Assembly (NCBI GenBank): GCA_938008165.1
Contig: CALLLP010000046.1
Span: 1 to 59,916, forward strand
Direction: 5' to 3'
DNA from: an uncultured Neomegalonema sp.
GTDB taxonomy: Bacteria; Pseudomonadota; Alphaproteobacteria; Rhodobacterales; Rhodobacteraceae
Length of the DNA stretch: 59,916 bases
Position numbers and translations under genes: made by a program. The stretch's first letter is position 1. Every line of letters begins with the position of its first letter. The notes beneath the pieces are model-generated. The model saw nothing but the letters and a program-made list of their open reading frames with translations, had not been told where the DNA came from and ran no database searches. Positions 36,503 through 44,455 of this stretch are shown here, piece after piece.

Positions 36503-37482
36503 AGCGCCTCGACCCGCTCCAGCAGGCGCCCGACAACGCCGCGCGGGGTTTCGCCATCCGCCGCCGCGCGCCATGTCAGGATCAGCCGATGCGCCAACGC
36601 ATCCGCCGCCAGATCGCGCACATCCTCCGGCGTCGCATAATCGCGCCCCCGCAGCCATGCCAGCGCCCGCGCCCCCGATGCCAGCGCAAGCGACCCGCGC
36701 GGCGACACGGGATGCTCGATCAGCGCGGCCAGTTCCGGCGCGCGATCGCCCCCCCGAGTCGCCGTGACGAGACGCACGATATATTCCTTCAGCGCGTCGG
36801 AGACATGCACCGCCGCCGCCGCCGCCCGCGCCTGCCGCACCTGCGCGGTCGGCAGGGCGTTCAGCGGCGCAACCGGGCCGGTGACGGTTTCCTGCTCCAC
36901 CAGATCGAGGATCGCGCGCTCGTCTTCCGGTCCCGGTGGCGTGACGACGACATGCAGCATGAAGCGGTCCAGCTGCGCCTCGGGCAGCGGGAATGTTCCC
37001 TCATGCTCGATGGGGTTTTGCGTGGCGACGACCATGAAGGGATCGGGCAGCGGATAGGTCTTGCCCGCAACCGTTACCTGCCCCTCGCCCATCGCTTCGA
37101 GCAGGGCCGATTGTACCTTGGGCGGTGCGCGGTTGATCTCATCGACCAGCACGAGGCCATGGAAGACCGGCCCCTCGACAAATTCGAATATCCCCGTATC
37201 GGGCCGAAAAACCGAGGTTCCCGTCAGGTCGGAAGGCATCAGGTCCGGGGTGCATTGGATGCGCGAAAAACTGCTGTCCAGCCCCCCGGCCAGCACTTTG
37301 ACGGCGCGGGTTTTGGCCAGCCCCGGCGCGCCCTCGACCAGCAGATGACCACCCGTGATCAGGCCCACCAGCAGCTTTTCGACCAGGGGATGACGCCCGA
37401 TGAGTCGGGCCTCAACCCCCTTGCCCAGCGCCGCCACACGCTCGTACAGCGAGCCATCCGCCACCGCGCCCTCATCCAGCAT
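36499..37482 (-). CDS. MoxR family AAA+ ATPase, MxaR-like (second copy)
   Basis: A 327-residue MoxR ATPase: Walker A GAPGLAKT, then TPDLMPSDLTGTSVF, Walker B LVLVDEINRAPPK, and ATQNPIEHEGTFPLPEAQLDRF. It is the first gene of the seven-gene maturation cassette. I chose ATG 37482 (MLDEGAV), 6 nt after AGAGG; ATG 37488 is possible. MxaR is needed in calcium-type methanol dehydrogenase systems for active enzyme, so an equivalent job for XoxF is inferred. It is distinct from the first MoxR (993-2003). Confidence 0.9.
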   Translation of the reverse strand: MLDEGAVADGSLYERVAALGKGVEARLIGRHPLVEKLLVGLITGGHLLVEGAPGLAKTRAVKVLAGGLDSSFSRIQCTPDLMPSDLTGTSVFRPDTGIFEFVEGPVFHGLVLVDEINRAPPKVQSALLEAMGEGQVTVAGKTYPLPDPFMVVATQNPIEHEGTFPLPEAQLDRFMLHVVVTPPGPEDERAILDLVEQETVTGPVAPLNALPTAQVRQARAAAAAVHVSDALKEYIVRLVTATRGGDRAPELAALIEHPVSPRGSLALASGARALAWLRGRDYATPEDVRDLAADALAHRLILTWRAAADGETPRGVVGRLLERVEAL

Positions 37483-37608
37483 GGGCATCCTCTTGCCTTG
37501 AACGATCAATGAACAGGCATTAACCTTGAACCCCAAATGTCGTTACGGCAAGGCCGAAACTGCACCATGCCGTGTATCCCCCACCGACCGTCACGCAGGA
37601 AACGAAGC

Positions 37609-38280
37609 ATGATTCCTCACACTCTGGCCCTGTTTGCAGGGGCTGCTATGCTGGCCACCGGCGCCCTTGCCGCGCCCCAGACCGGCACCGAAATGCTGTT
37701 TTCCCCGGACAGCTTTACCGATGTCGAGACCGGCACCACCCTGACCTACAGCCATGTCCGCTCGGCGGATGCGAAAATCCCCGTGCGCTCCATCGATGAG
37801 GGCAGCATCACCATTGCCCTCATCGATGGAGAAGAAGGCAAGACCCAGACCGAAGTGACCATGCGTCAGGGCAAGGGGCGGCGCGTGCTCGACCGCCTGC
37901 CGTCGGATCGGGGAAATCCGGTCTTCGTCACCTTTCTGGAATCCTCCGTCTCATCGGTCAGCTTTGCCACCAAGGGCAGCCCGTTCTACATCCGCAACCG
38001 CATCAAGGAAGCCTTTGGAACCGGGGGATCGGTGTCGGAGGGCACAGCGGAAATCGACGGTGAGGAGGTCACGGTCACCCATATCGAATACCGCCCCTTC
38101 AAGGGCGACCGGAATGCCCGCCAAATGGGCAAAGCCTTCGAAAATCTGGCGATTCAATTCACCCTGTCGGACGAGGTGCCGGGGCATTACGTGGCCTTGA
38201 AAACCGAGGCCAAGGTCGATGATATCGTCTATTTCATCGAAGAGATCCGCTTTGAGGATTCCATGCAGGAGGCTCAGTAA
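37609..38280 (+). CDS. Exported protein of unknown function (quinoprotein island)
   Basis: A 223-residue protein with a signal peptide ending ALAAPQ. The mature part is beta-rich and has RSIDEGSITIALID, TKGSPFYIRNRIKEAFG and FKGDRNARQMGKAFENL. There are no cysteines after the signal and no motif I recognise. A GGAAACG ribosome site is 5-6 nt before the ATG. It is divergent from the MoxR cassette and followed after 1 nt by a small four-cysteine exported protein. Confidence 0.72.
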   Translation: MIPHTLALFAGAAMLATGALAAPQTGTEMLFSPDSFTDVETGTTLTYSHVRSADAKIPVRSIDEGSITIALIDGEEGKTQTEVTMRQGKGRRVLDRLPSDRGNPVFVTFLESSVSSVSFATKGSPFYIRNRIKEAFGTGGSVSEGTAEIDGEEVTVTHIEYRPFKGDRNARQMGKAFENLAIQFTLSDEVPGHYVALKTEAKVDDIVYFIEEIRFEDSMQEAQ

Positions 38281-38281
38281 C

Positions 38282-38629
38282 ATGACGATGCGCCCCTTCG
38301 CCCTCGCCGCCATGGCGACCGCCCTGTCCGCCCTGCCGCTTCAGGCGCAGGTCTTCAATGACTACCCGACCGAGGCCCGCGCCGATTATGTCTTCGGATG
38401 CATGGTTGTGAATGGCCAGACCCGCGAGGCGCTGACGCGGTGCTCCTGCTCGGTCGATGTGGTCGCATCGATCCTGCCCTATGATCAATATGTCGAGGCT
38501 GAAACCGTTTTGTCGGTCCAGCGACTGCGCAGCGAGCGCACGGCGATGCTGCGCAATGCAGAGGGCGCGAAAAACGCCGTCGTCGACCTGCGCCGCGCTC
38601 AGGCCGAAGCCGAAATCAGGTGCTTCTGA
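38282..38629 (+). CDS. Small exported four-cysteine protein
   Basis: A 115-residue protein with a signal peptide ending in LQAQ. The mature part has cysteines at 40, 54, 56 and 114 (FGCMVVNG, LTRCSCSVD, EIRCF). The C-terminal half is helical. I do not recognise it. The four cysteines could form disulfides or bind a metal. It directly follows the 223-residue gene and is convergent with the first SoxYZ gene, so it belongs to the island by position. Confidence 0.7.
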   Translation: MTMRPFALAAMATALSALPLQAQVFNDYPTEARADYVFGCMVVNGQTREALTRCSCSVDVVASILPYDQYVEAETVLSVQRLRSERTAMLRNAEGAKNAVVDLRRAQAEAEIRCF

Positions 38630-38659
38630 GCCGGGCGCGAGCGCCCGGAAAAACGAGGG

Positions 38660-39505
38660 TCAGATACCCGCATCGGTGATCGGGAAGGTTTTGCCAAACT
38701 CGCTGCCATCCGTATCGGTCGCGTGGATGGTGAAGGTTTCGGCCCCGTTGCGGGTGTATTTGAACCGGAAAACCGGGTCTTCGCTGATCGAGATGCCCGC
38801 GCTCATCTTGAAGACCAGATCATCCCCCTGCTTGACCTCCATCTGATCGATGAAGAAAGCGGGGATAAAAAGCTGCGTGACCTGATTCATCTGCATCCCC
38901 GAAAAATTCGGATGACGCATCATGACCTTTGCCTCGCGGCGGTCGCCGGATTTGGGCAAGGACGACGCCTCGCTTTCGGGCGAGAAGAAGCGCACCTTCA
39001 TCTTTCCGGCATTGGCGATCGACGCTTCCATGTCCTTCAGCGCCGGTGCCGAACAGCCCCCCGATGCCTTCACGAAGCGCCCGGCCATATAAAGCTGGCC
39101 GTCCGACGCCTCGACAATGGCGCGGACATTGGAATACAGGTCGATGCGGATGCGCGTTTCCAGATCGACCGCGCCCATCGCCGGGCCAAACTCGAATTCC
39201 GCAACCACGGGAGCAGGGTTCTCATCGACAATCAGGGTCAGTTTTTCGATGGTCAGATCGGTATCCGCGTCCTGAAGGATCGTCACCGGCACAATCGCGG
39301 CATCATGGGCGCGATAGGGCGCGTCGAGCGTAAACAGGCCCGCTCCATCCTTGATCTCGCGATCCTCGAAAACATCGTATCGCAGTTCGTTCCATGTCTC
39401 GCCGTTTTTGCCGTTCTTGAGCGGATTTCGAATTTCTTCCGCCGTCGCAGGTAAAGCAAAAGACAGCGCGACAAACGCCGTCAGGAAGCTGATTTTCGCG
39501 AGCAT
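38660..39505 (-). CDS. Quinoprotein-associated SoxYZ-like fused carrier (copy 1)
   Basis: A 281-residue exported fusion. After a signal peptide (1-22), residues 37-155 resemble SoxY and include the carrier motif VKASGGCSAP (Cys151), where the Cys in thiosulfate-oxidising SoxY carries the sulfur substrate. Residues 195-281 resemble SoxZ (MMRHPNFSGMQMNQ, FTIHATDTDGSEFGKTFPI). This family is found with PQQ dehydrogenases. What it carries is unknown. It is divergent from the zinc hydrolase gene. Confidence 0.85.
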   Translation of the reverse strand: MLAKISFLTAFVALSFALPATAEEIRNPLKNGKNGETWNELRYDVFEDREIKDGAGLFTLDAPYRAHDAAIVPVTILQDADTDLTIEKLTLIVDENPAPVVAEFEFGPAMGAVDLETRIRIDLYSNVRAIVEASDGQLYMAGRFVKASGGCSAPALKDMEASIANAGKMKVRFFSPESEASSLPKSGDRREAKVMMRHPNFSGMQMNQVTQLFIPAFFIDQMEVKQGDDLVFKMSAGISISEDPVFRFKYTRNGAETFTIHATDTDGSEFGKTFPITDAGI

Positions 39506-39620
39506 GGCCCGTCTCCCTGTTTTTCCGTCTTGTTATTTATTCGTTTCTACGCCGAAATGGGCGCAAATGTCATCACATTCCTATCATTAGATATAAGTGG
39601 TGTAAATCAGAGGTGTGCGG

Positions 39621-40673
39621 ATGTTTGAACTGATCGTTCTGGCCTGCCTGCGCGGGGATATGGCCGATATTTGCGCTCCGCGTCTGCTGCCTGCCCCTGC
39701 TGTCCTGTCCCACGCCGCGTGCGAGGCCACCGCAGCGGAGCGCGCCGCGACATGGGCAAAAGCGCATCCCGATCTGATGATTCACGACCCCGAATGCCGC
39801 CCCCGATCCGAGGCGGGCACGCCCCTGTCCCTGACCGAGATTGCGCCGGGCATCCATGTGCATCGAGGCGGAATCGGCATTCCCAACGGGAAAAATCTGG
39901 GCGATCTGGCAAATCTGGGCGTGATCATCGGCGAGGAGAGCGTCGCGGTGATCGATGCGGGCAGTACCCGCCATGTCGGCGAGCGCCTCTATCTTGCGGT
40001 TCGCGCCCTGACCGACAAGCCCATCGGCACATTGATCTACACCCATATGCATCCCGACCACACCCTTGGCGGATCGGCCATTGCGGAAGCGGGCGGGCGA
40101 ATCATCGCGCATCGCAAGCTGGACCGGGGATTACGCGCACGCGCCGAAAACTACGAGGCCAGTCTCGACGCGCTGATCGGGGCAAAAGGGTTTCTCGGCA
40201 CCCGCACGGCCTTTCCCGATGAGAGCGTCATGGGCAGCGCGGAGATCGATCTGGGGGGTCGCATCCTCGACCTGCGCGCATGGCATACCGCCCATACCGA
40301 TAACGATCTGACGGTTTTCGACCGACAGACCGGCACGCTGTTTACCGGCGATCTGGTCTTTGCGACCCACACCCCCGCCCTCGACGGGTCCCTGACAGGG
40401 TGGATCGATGTGTTGGACGAGCTGGATTGGCCGATCAAACGGATTGTGCCGGGGCATGGCCCCGCCTCCCTGCCCTGGCCCGAAGGGGGTAAAGCGCTGC
40501 GCCGGTATCTCGGCGCCATCGCACGGGACACCCGCGCCGCAATCCACAAGGGCGAGAGCATCAGCTCGGCCATCAAGCATATCGGCGAAAGCGAGCGCGA
40601 ACACTGGCAATTATTCGACGAATTCAACCCGCGCAATGCAACGGCGGCCTATAAGGAACTGGAATGGGAATAA
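39621..40673 (+). CDS. Quinoprotein relay zinc metallohydrolase (SoxH-like)
   Basis: A 350-residue metallo-beta-lactamase-fold protein. The zinc motif is THMHPDH (141-147), with further ligands in AWHTAHTDND, FTGDLVF and VPGHGPA. An N-terminal part of about 70 residues carries Cys9, Cys18, Cys34 and Cys59 and is typical of type 2 of this family. It resembles SoxH-type hydrolases, possibly acting on the SoxYZ-bound compound. Chosen start is ATG 39621, 7 nt after AGAGG; GTG 39615 is an alternative. It is divergent from SoxYZ copy 1. Confidence 0.85.
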   Translation: MFELIVLACLRGDMADICAPRLLPAPAVLSHAACEATAAERAATWAKAHPDLMIHDPECRPRSEAGTPLSLTEIAPGIHVHRGGIGIPNGKNLGDLANLGVIIGEESVAVIDAGSTRHVGERLYLAVRALTDKPIGTLIYTHMHPDHTLGGSAIAEAGGRIIAHRKLDRGLRARAENYEASLDALIGAKGFLGTRTAFPDESVMGSAEIDLGGRILDLRAWHTAHTDNDLTVFDRQTGTLFTGDLVFATHTPALDGSLTGWIDVLDELDWPIKRIVPGHGPASLPWPEGGKALRRYLGAIARDTRAAIHKGESISSAIKHIGESEREHWQLFDEFNPRNATAAYKELEWE

Positions 40674-40729
40674 CGCCAGCATCCCGCCCAGCCGGGGCAG
40701 CGTAGGAAGGCGGGTTTCAGAGTGACCGC

Positions 40730-41350
40730 CTATTCCATCCGCTCCATCATCATCCGCGCCAGCGCGAAGGCACGCTTTTCCAGCAGAACGGGCGTTTCGC
40801 AGACATAGGTGAGCGATTGCTGGCGCTCCTCGAAAATGCGGGTATCCCATTCGATCTGATCGGCGATTTCCTCCAGCCGGTCATAATCGTCGTTCGACTT
40901 ATCTTCCTGCGCGTCGAGGGCGGCGAGTTTTTCGTTCTGGCCATCGATCCGCTCGGCCAATTCCGCCTGTTTGCCCGCATAGCGGCCAATCCCGCTGACA
41001 AGCTGCGAGCGATCCGCATCGATCTGGTCGAAGACCAGCGCAAACAGCAATGACAGGCGCTGCGCCTTCTGCTCGCCCGATGCCCGCGCGAAATCGGCGA
41101 TCAGCGTTTCGGCTTCCTCCAGCGAGGTACGCCGCACGGCGAGGGCGGAGGCCAGAATCTGGGTCTGAACATCGGCGGCGGCGAGGGCGTCGGGTTCGAG
41201 AATCTCGCCCGTCCACATCTGACCGATGGATAGATGCGATACCTTGCGCTGGACGCAGGGCCATGTCGGATCGTTGAAACTGGCGGCCTGCGCGGCTCCG
41301 ACCGGCAGGGCCACACCAAGACTGACGACAACGGCGATTTTACGAAACAT
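40730..41350 (-). CDS. Exported helical protein of unknown function
   Basis: A 206-residue protein. A signal peptide ends at AAQAA. The mature part is almost wholly helical, with charged coiled-coil-like segments around 125-180. Two cysteines (Cys32 in TWPCVQRK and Cys184 in TYVCETP) may form a disulfide. DADRS near 111-115 looks like part of an EF-hand loop but lacks the rest, so lanthanide binding is not claimed. It lies 93 nt downstream of the PedC-like gene, in the same direction, and may be in that operon. Confidence 0.7.
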   Translation of the reverse strand: MFRKIAVVVSLGVALPVGAAQAASFNDPTWPCVQRKVSHLSIGQMWTGEILEPDALAAADVQTQILASALAVRRTSLEEAETLIADFARASGEQKAQRLSLLFALVFDQIDADRSQLVSGIGRYAGKQAELAERIDGQNEKLAALDAQEDKSNDDYDRLEEIADQIEWDTRIFEERQQSLTYVCETPVLLEKRAFALARMMMERME

Positions 41351-41443
41351 GGGTCTCTCCGGCCTTGGGTTGCAGATGATAGGCGAACACCTGAGCGATA
41401 CGCGCCCCGTTCAGTCGACGGCATGTGACAAGGGACATCCGGG

Positions 41444-42262
41444 TCATCGTTTTCCCTTGCGCCCGATCAAGCCTTTCGACGGATCATAGGCATAGATCGC
41501 CGCACAGAGAAACAGGATCGTCACCCCGACCACGACCGCCAAGGCGGTCCAGTTGACCTGAAGATACAACGCATAGCGGATTAACTCGACGCTGTAGGTA
41601 AAGGGATTGAGGCGGCAGATCTCATAGAGCAGCAGGCTCGATTCCTCCATTCGCCACAAGGGGTAGAGCGCAGAGGAGGCGAAGAACATCGGGAAAATGA
41701 CAAAATTCATCACCCCGGCAAAATTCTCCAATTGCCGGATTGCCGAGGACAGGAACAACCCCATCGCGCCGAGCATCATCCCCGAAACGATCAGCGCGGG
41801 AAGCACAGCGAGATAGCCGAGCAGGGGGGGCTGAATTTCCCAGAACCATGCGATCAGCAAGAACGCATAGACCTGCGCAATCGACACCGCGACCCCGGCC
41901 ATCAGTTTCGAGGTCAACAGAAACCAGCGCGGATAGGGACTGACCAGCAGGGTCCGCATCGCGCCCGTCTCCCGGTCATAAACCATCGATAGCGACGATT
42001 GCATCCCGTTGAATAGCTGGATCATCGCGCATAGGCCCGGCGCGACATAGACCTCGTACAGCACATAGGTCTCATACGGCTCGACGATGGAGACGCCAAG
42101 CACCGAGCGAAAACCCGCCGCAAAGATGAACAGCCAGACGAGCGGACGCACCAGCGCAGCGAGGAACCGCTCGCGTTGCTTGGCAAAACGCAGCGCCTCG
42201 CGCCAAACGATACCGCCAAAGCAGACCAGCCGCCCGCCCCAGTTCAGCCGGTCCAGACTCAC
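41444..42262 (-). CDS. pedC: ABC transporter permease, PedC-like
   Basis: A 272-residue ABC-2-type permease with six hydrophobic segments. It contains RERFLAALVRPLVWLFIFAAGF, MVYDRETGAMRTLLVSPYPRWFLL and AGVMNFVIFPMFFASSALYPL, as in the PQQ-dehydrogenase-associated permease family. PedC of Pseudomonas putida is part of PedA1A2BC, needed for lanthanide-dependent growth at low metal. The start overlaps the ATPase stop by 4 nt. Symbol is by analogy. Confidence 0.82.
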   Translation of the reverse strand: MSLDRLNWGGRLVCFGGIVWREALRFAKQRERFLAALVRPLVWLFIFAAGFRSVLGVSIVEPYETYVLYEVYVAPGLCAMIQLFNGMQSSLSMVYDRETGAMRTLLVSPYPRWFLLTSKLMAGVAVSIAQVYAFLLIAWFWEIQPPLLGYLAVLPALIVSGMMLGAMGLFLSSAIRQLENFAGVMNFVIFPMFFASSALYPLWRMEESSLLLYEICRLNPFTYSVELIRYALYLQVNWTALAVVVGVTILFLCAAIYAYDPSKGLIGRKGKR

Positions 42263-43008
42263 GCGACCTCCTCCACCGGGGATGTGCCGGTCAGCGAAAC
42301 GAAGGCATCGCTGAGACGCCCCCCGCCCGCAATATCCGCCGCCGCGCCCTTGGCCAGTACCCGGCCCTTATGCAGCACGACCACCGCATCCTCTGGCTCG
42401 ATCTCGTCGAATAGATGGGTGGCCCAGAGGACGCCGACCCCCTGCCCGGTCGCCAGCGATCGCACGGCGGAGACGACATCCCGGCGCGATTGCACATCCA
42501 GACCCACGGTCGCCTCATCCAGCAACAGCAGTTTCGGCTCATGCAGCAGCGCACGGGCGATTTCGGCCCGGCGCACCTGTCCGCCCGACAGGGTCGCGAC
42601 CTTTGCCTCGGCCCGGTCGAGCAGGTTCACGCGCTCAAGCGCCGCATCCCCCCGCCCCCGCGCCTCGCGCCGACCGATACCGTGCAGCGCGCCGTGATAG
42701 CGCAGATTCTGGCGGATCGTGAGATTCATGTCGAGCGAGCGGGACTGGAACACCACCCCCATCTGCGCCAAGGCCGGACCCGCCGCCCGGCGCACATCAT
42801 GGCCGCTGACCTCGATCCTGCCGCTGACATTGTCATAGAGGCGTGTAATCAGCGAAAACAGCGTCGATTTTCCCGCCCCGTTCACCCCAAGCAGGGCCAC
42901 AAACCGCCCCGGCGCAACATCAAGCGACACGTCGTCAAGCGCCTTGACAGAGCCGAATGCATGGCTGACCCCGGCGATGCTCAGGGCAGGGGGGGAAGCG
43001 TCGCTCAC
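42259..43008 (-). CDS. pedB: ABC transporter ATP-binding protein, PedB-like
   Basis: A 249-residue ABC ATPase. Walker A is LLGVNGAGKST, signature LSGGQ in VATLSGGQVRRAE, and Walker B LLLLDEATVGLD. It contains GVGVLWATHLFDEIEPED with the H-loop. It drives the PedC-like permease. It overlaps that gene and the exported protein at 43005 by 4 nt each, so all are co-translated. In Methylobacterium the matching LutE/LutF pair takes up lanthanides. Confidence 0.87.
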   Translation of the reverse strand: MSDASPPALSIAGVSHAFGSVKALDDVSLDVAPGRFVALLGVNGAGKSTLFSLITRLYDNVSGRIEVSGHDVRRAAGPALAQMGVVFQSRSLDMNLTIRQNLRYHGALHGIGRREARGRGDAALERVNLLDRAEAKVATLSGGQVRRAEIARALLHEPKLLLLDEATVGLDVQSRRDVVSAVRSLATGQGVGVLWATHLFDEIEPEDAVVVLHKGRVLAKGAAADIAGGGRLSDAFVSLTGTSPVEEVA

Positions 43009-43466
43009 TGAATGCTGATCGCGACTTTCTGGCTGTCACCAGAACTGCCGGGGATGCTGAGGGTATAGCGGCCCGGCTTGATCGCGATGAAGGACAGCTC
43101 GATCGTGCCTTCGTCATCGAATTCAAAGCTGTCAAGGCCCAGAGGGCGGATTTCCAGATCGTTGATTACCACCTCGTTGATCCAGATCGCGCGAAAGAAA
43201 TCCGGTCCTGACAAGGCCAGCTCGGCGGACCCGTCCGCGATAATCTCGATCTTGTAGTACGCGCCCGATTGCAGTGTCAGATCACCCTCGGCAAGAGGCT
43301 TTCCCGAAGCCATCGTAATGGGGGGCAGTTCCTCGCGGTTGCATTTGGCCAGCAGGCCCGCAAAGCCCATCTGCTTCGCATCGCAGAGCGGCGCAGCATG
43401 GACCATCTTGGGCGCGGCAACGGGGGAAAGCAGCAGGCCAAGGGCGGCGACAAGAGCGTATTTCAT
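43005..43466 (-). CDS. Small exported protein within the Ped-like ABC operon
   Basis: A 153-residue protein with a signal peptide ending VHAA. The mature start has LCDAKQMGFAGLLAKCN (Cys28, Cys42). The rest is beta-rich, including DFFRAIWINEVVINDLEI and SFIAIKPGRYTLSIPG, and resembles a cupredoxin-like or immunoglobulin-like fold. I do not recognise the family. It lies between the beta-propeller and the ATPase (4-nt overlap with the ATPase) and so is probably part of the transporter. Confidence 0.75.
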   Translation of the reverse strand: MKYALVAALGLLLSPVAAPKMVHAAPLCDAKQMGFAGLLAKCNREELPPITMASGKPLAEGDLTLQSGAYYKIEIIADGSAELALSGPDFFRAIWINEVVINDLEIRPLGLDSFEFDDEGTIELSFIAIKPGRYTLSIPGSSGDSQKVAISIQ

Positions 43467-43477
43467 TTCGAGAACCT

Positions 43478-44455
43478 CTATTCAGGCGCGACGACGACAC
43501 CCCAGGGCTGTTCGCCCACAGGGATGGATTTGATGACTTTCAGCGTCTCCACATCGATGACGGAGACATCGTTGGAATTGCCATTGGTCGTGAACAGCAG
43601 CTTTTCGTCAGGGGTAAACGCCATCTGCCAGACGCGCTGTCCGACCAGCAGGTATTTCTCGACCTCAAAGGTCTCCCCATTGATGACCGCGACGCGATTG
43701 GCGGGGCCAAGGGCGACAAACACTTTCTTGCCGTCCTTCGTGACGCGCACGCCAACGGGTTGCAGGGCCTCTGGCACGATGCCGCGCACGGCAAACTCGA
43801 TCTTCTTGATGATCTCGCCCGCCGCCGGATCGATCACCGCAACCGTGCCCCCGATCTCGGCGGAGACATAGAGCAGCTTGCCATCGGCGGTGAATTGCGC
43901 AAAGCGCGGGCGCTGATCGACGAGAACATTCGTATCGATCTCGAAGGTTTCGGTATTGATGAAATGCGCCATGTTGGTGGTCTCGGAAGTATTGACCACG
44001 ATCTTGCCATCCGGACTGACACCCATGCCTTCGGGTTCAACCCCGACCGGCACTTCCGCGAGAACGGACTTTTTCTTCACATCGACGACGGTGACGATGT
44101 TGTCATCCTCATTCGCGATATAGAGCGGGTTGCCGCTGGGATGCAGCACAAATAATTCCGGGTCCGGGCCGGAGGGCAACGTGTGCAGGCGCTTATAGGT
44201 TACCGGGTCGAAGACATTCACGATATCATCGTCCGACGCGCAGACATAAAGTTCCTTCCCATCCTTCGAGATCGTGATGCCGCGCGGGCGCTGACCCGCC
44301 TTGAACGTATCGATCACCTCCAGCGTCTCACTGTCGATCACGGTGATGTCGTTGCCCTTTTCGTTCGTGACATAGACCTTGTAGGCCCAGGCATCGGGCG
44401 CGGTAGCCATGATGCCCAGCGCGACGAGGGCGGGGGTTACTTGTGAAAGGCGCAT
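43478..44455 (-). CDS. pedA2: PQQ-associated YVTN beta-propeller protein, PedA2-like
   Basis: A 325-residue secreted beta-propeller. A signal peptide ends at AWA. About seven repeats of the YVTN type follow (VYVTNEKGNDITVIDSETL, LYVCASDDDIVNVFD, LYIANEDDNIVTVVD and more). This family occurs with PQQ-dependent dehydrogenases and ABC transporters. In P. putida it is PedA2 of the PedA1A2BC lanthanide system. The start overlaps the SBP stop by 19 nt. Confidence 0.85.
   Translation of the reverse strand: MRLSQVTPALVALGIMATAPDAWAYKVYVTNEKGNDITVIDSETLEVIDTFKAGQRPRGITISKDGKELYVCASDDDIVNVFDPVTYKRLHTLPSGPDPELFVLHPSGNPLYIANEDDNIVTVVDVKKKSVLAEVPVGVEPEGMGVSPDGKIVVNTSETTNMAHFINTETFEIDTNVLVDQRPRFAQFTADGKLLYVSAEIGGTVAVIDPAAGEIIKKIEFAVRGIVPEALQPVGVRVTKDGKKVFVALGPANRVAVINGETFEVEKYLLVGQRVWQMAFTPDEKLLFTTNGNSNDVSVIDVETLKVIKSIPVGEQPWGVVVAPE

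Noticed and set aside
40730..41350. EF-hand-like DADRS as lanmodulin evidence
   Set aside because: Only the first few positions of an EF-hand loop are matched, glycine and last Glu are missing, and no second hand is present.
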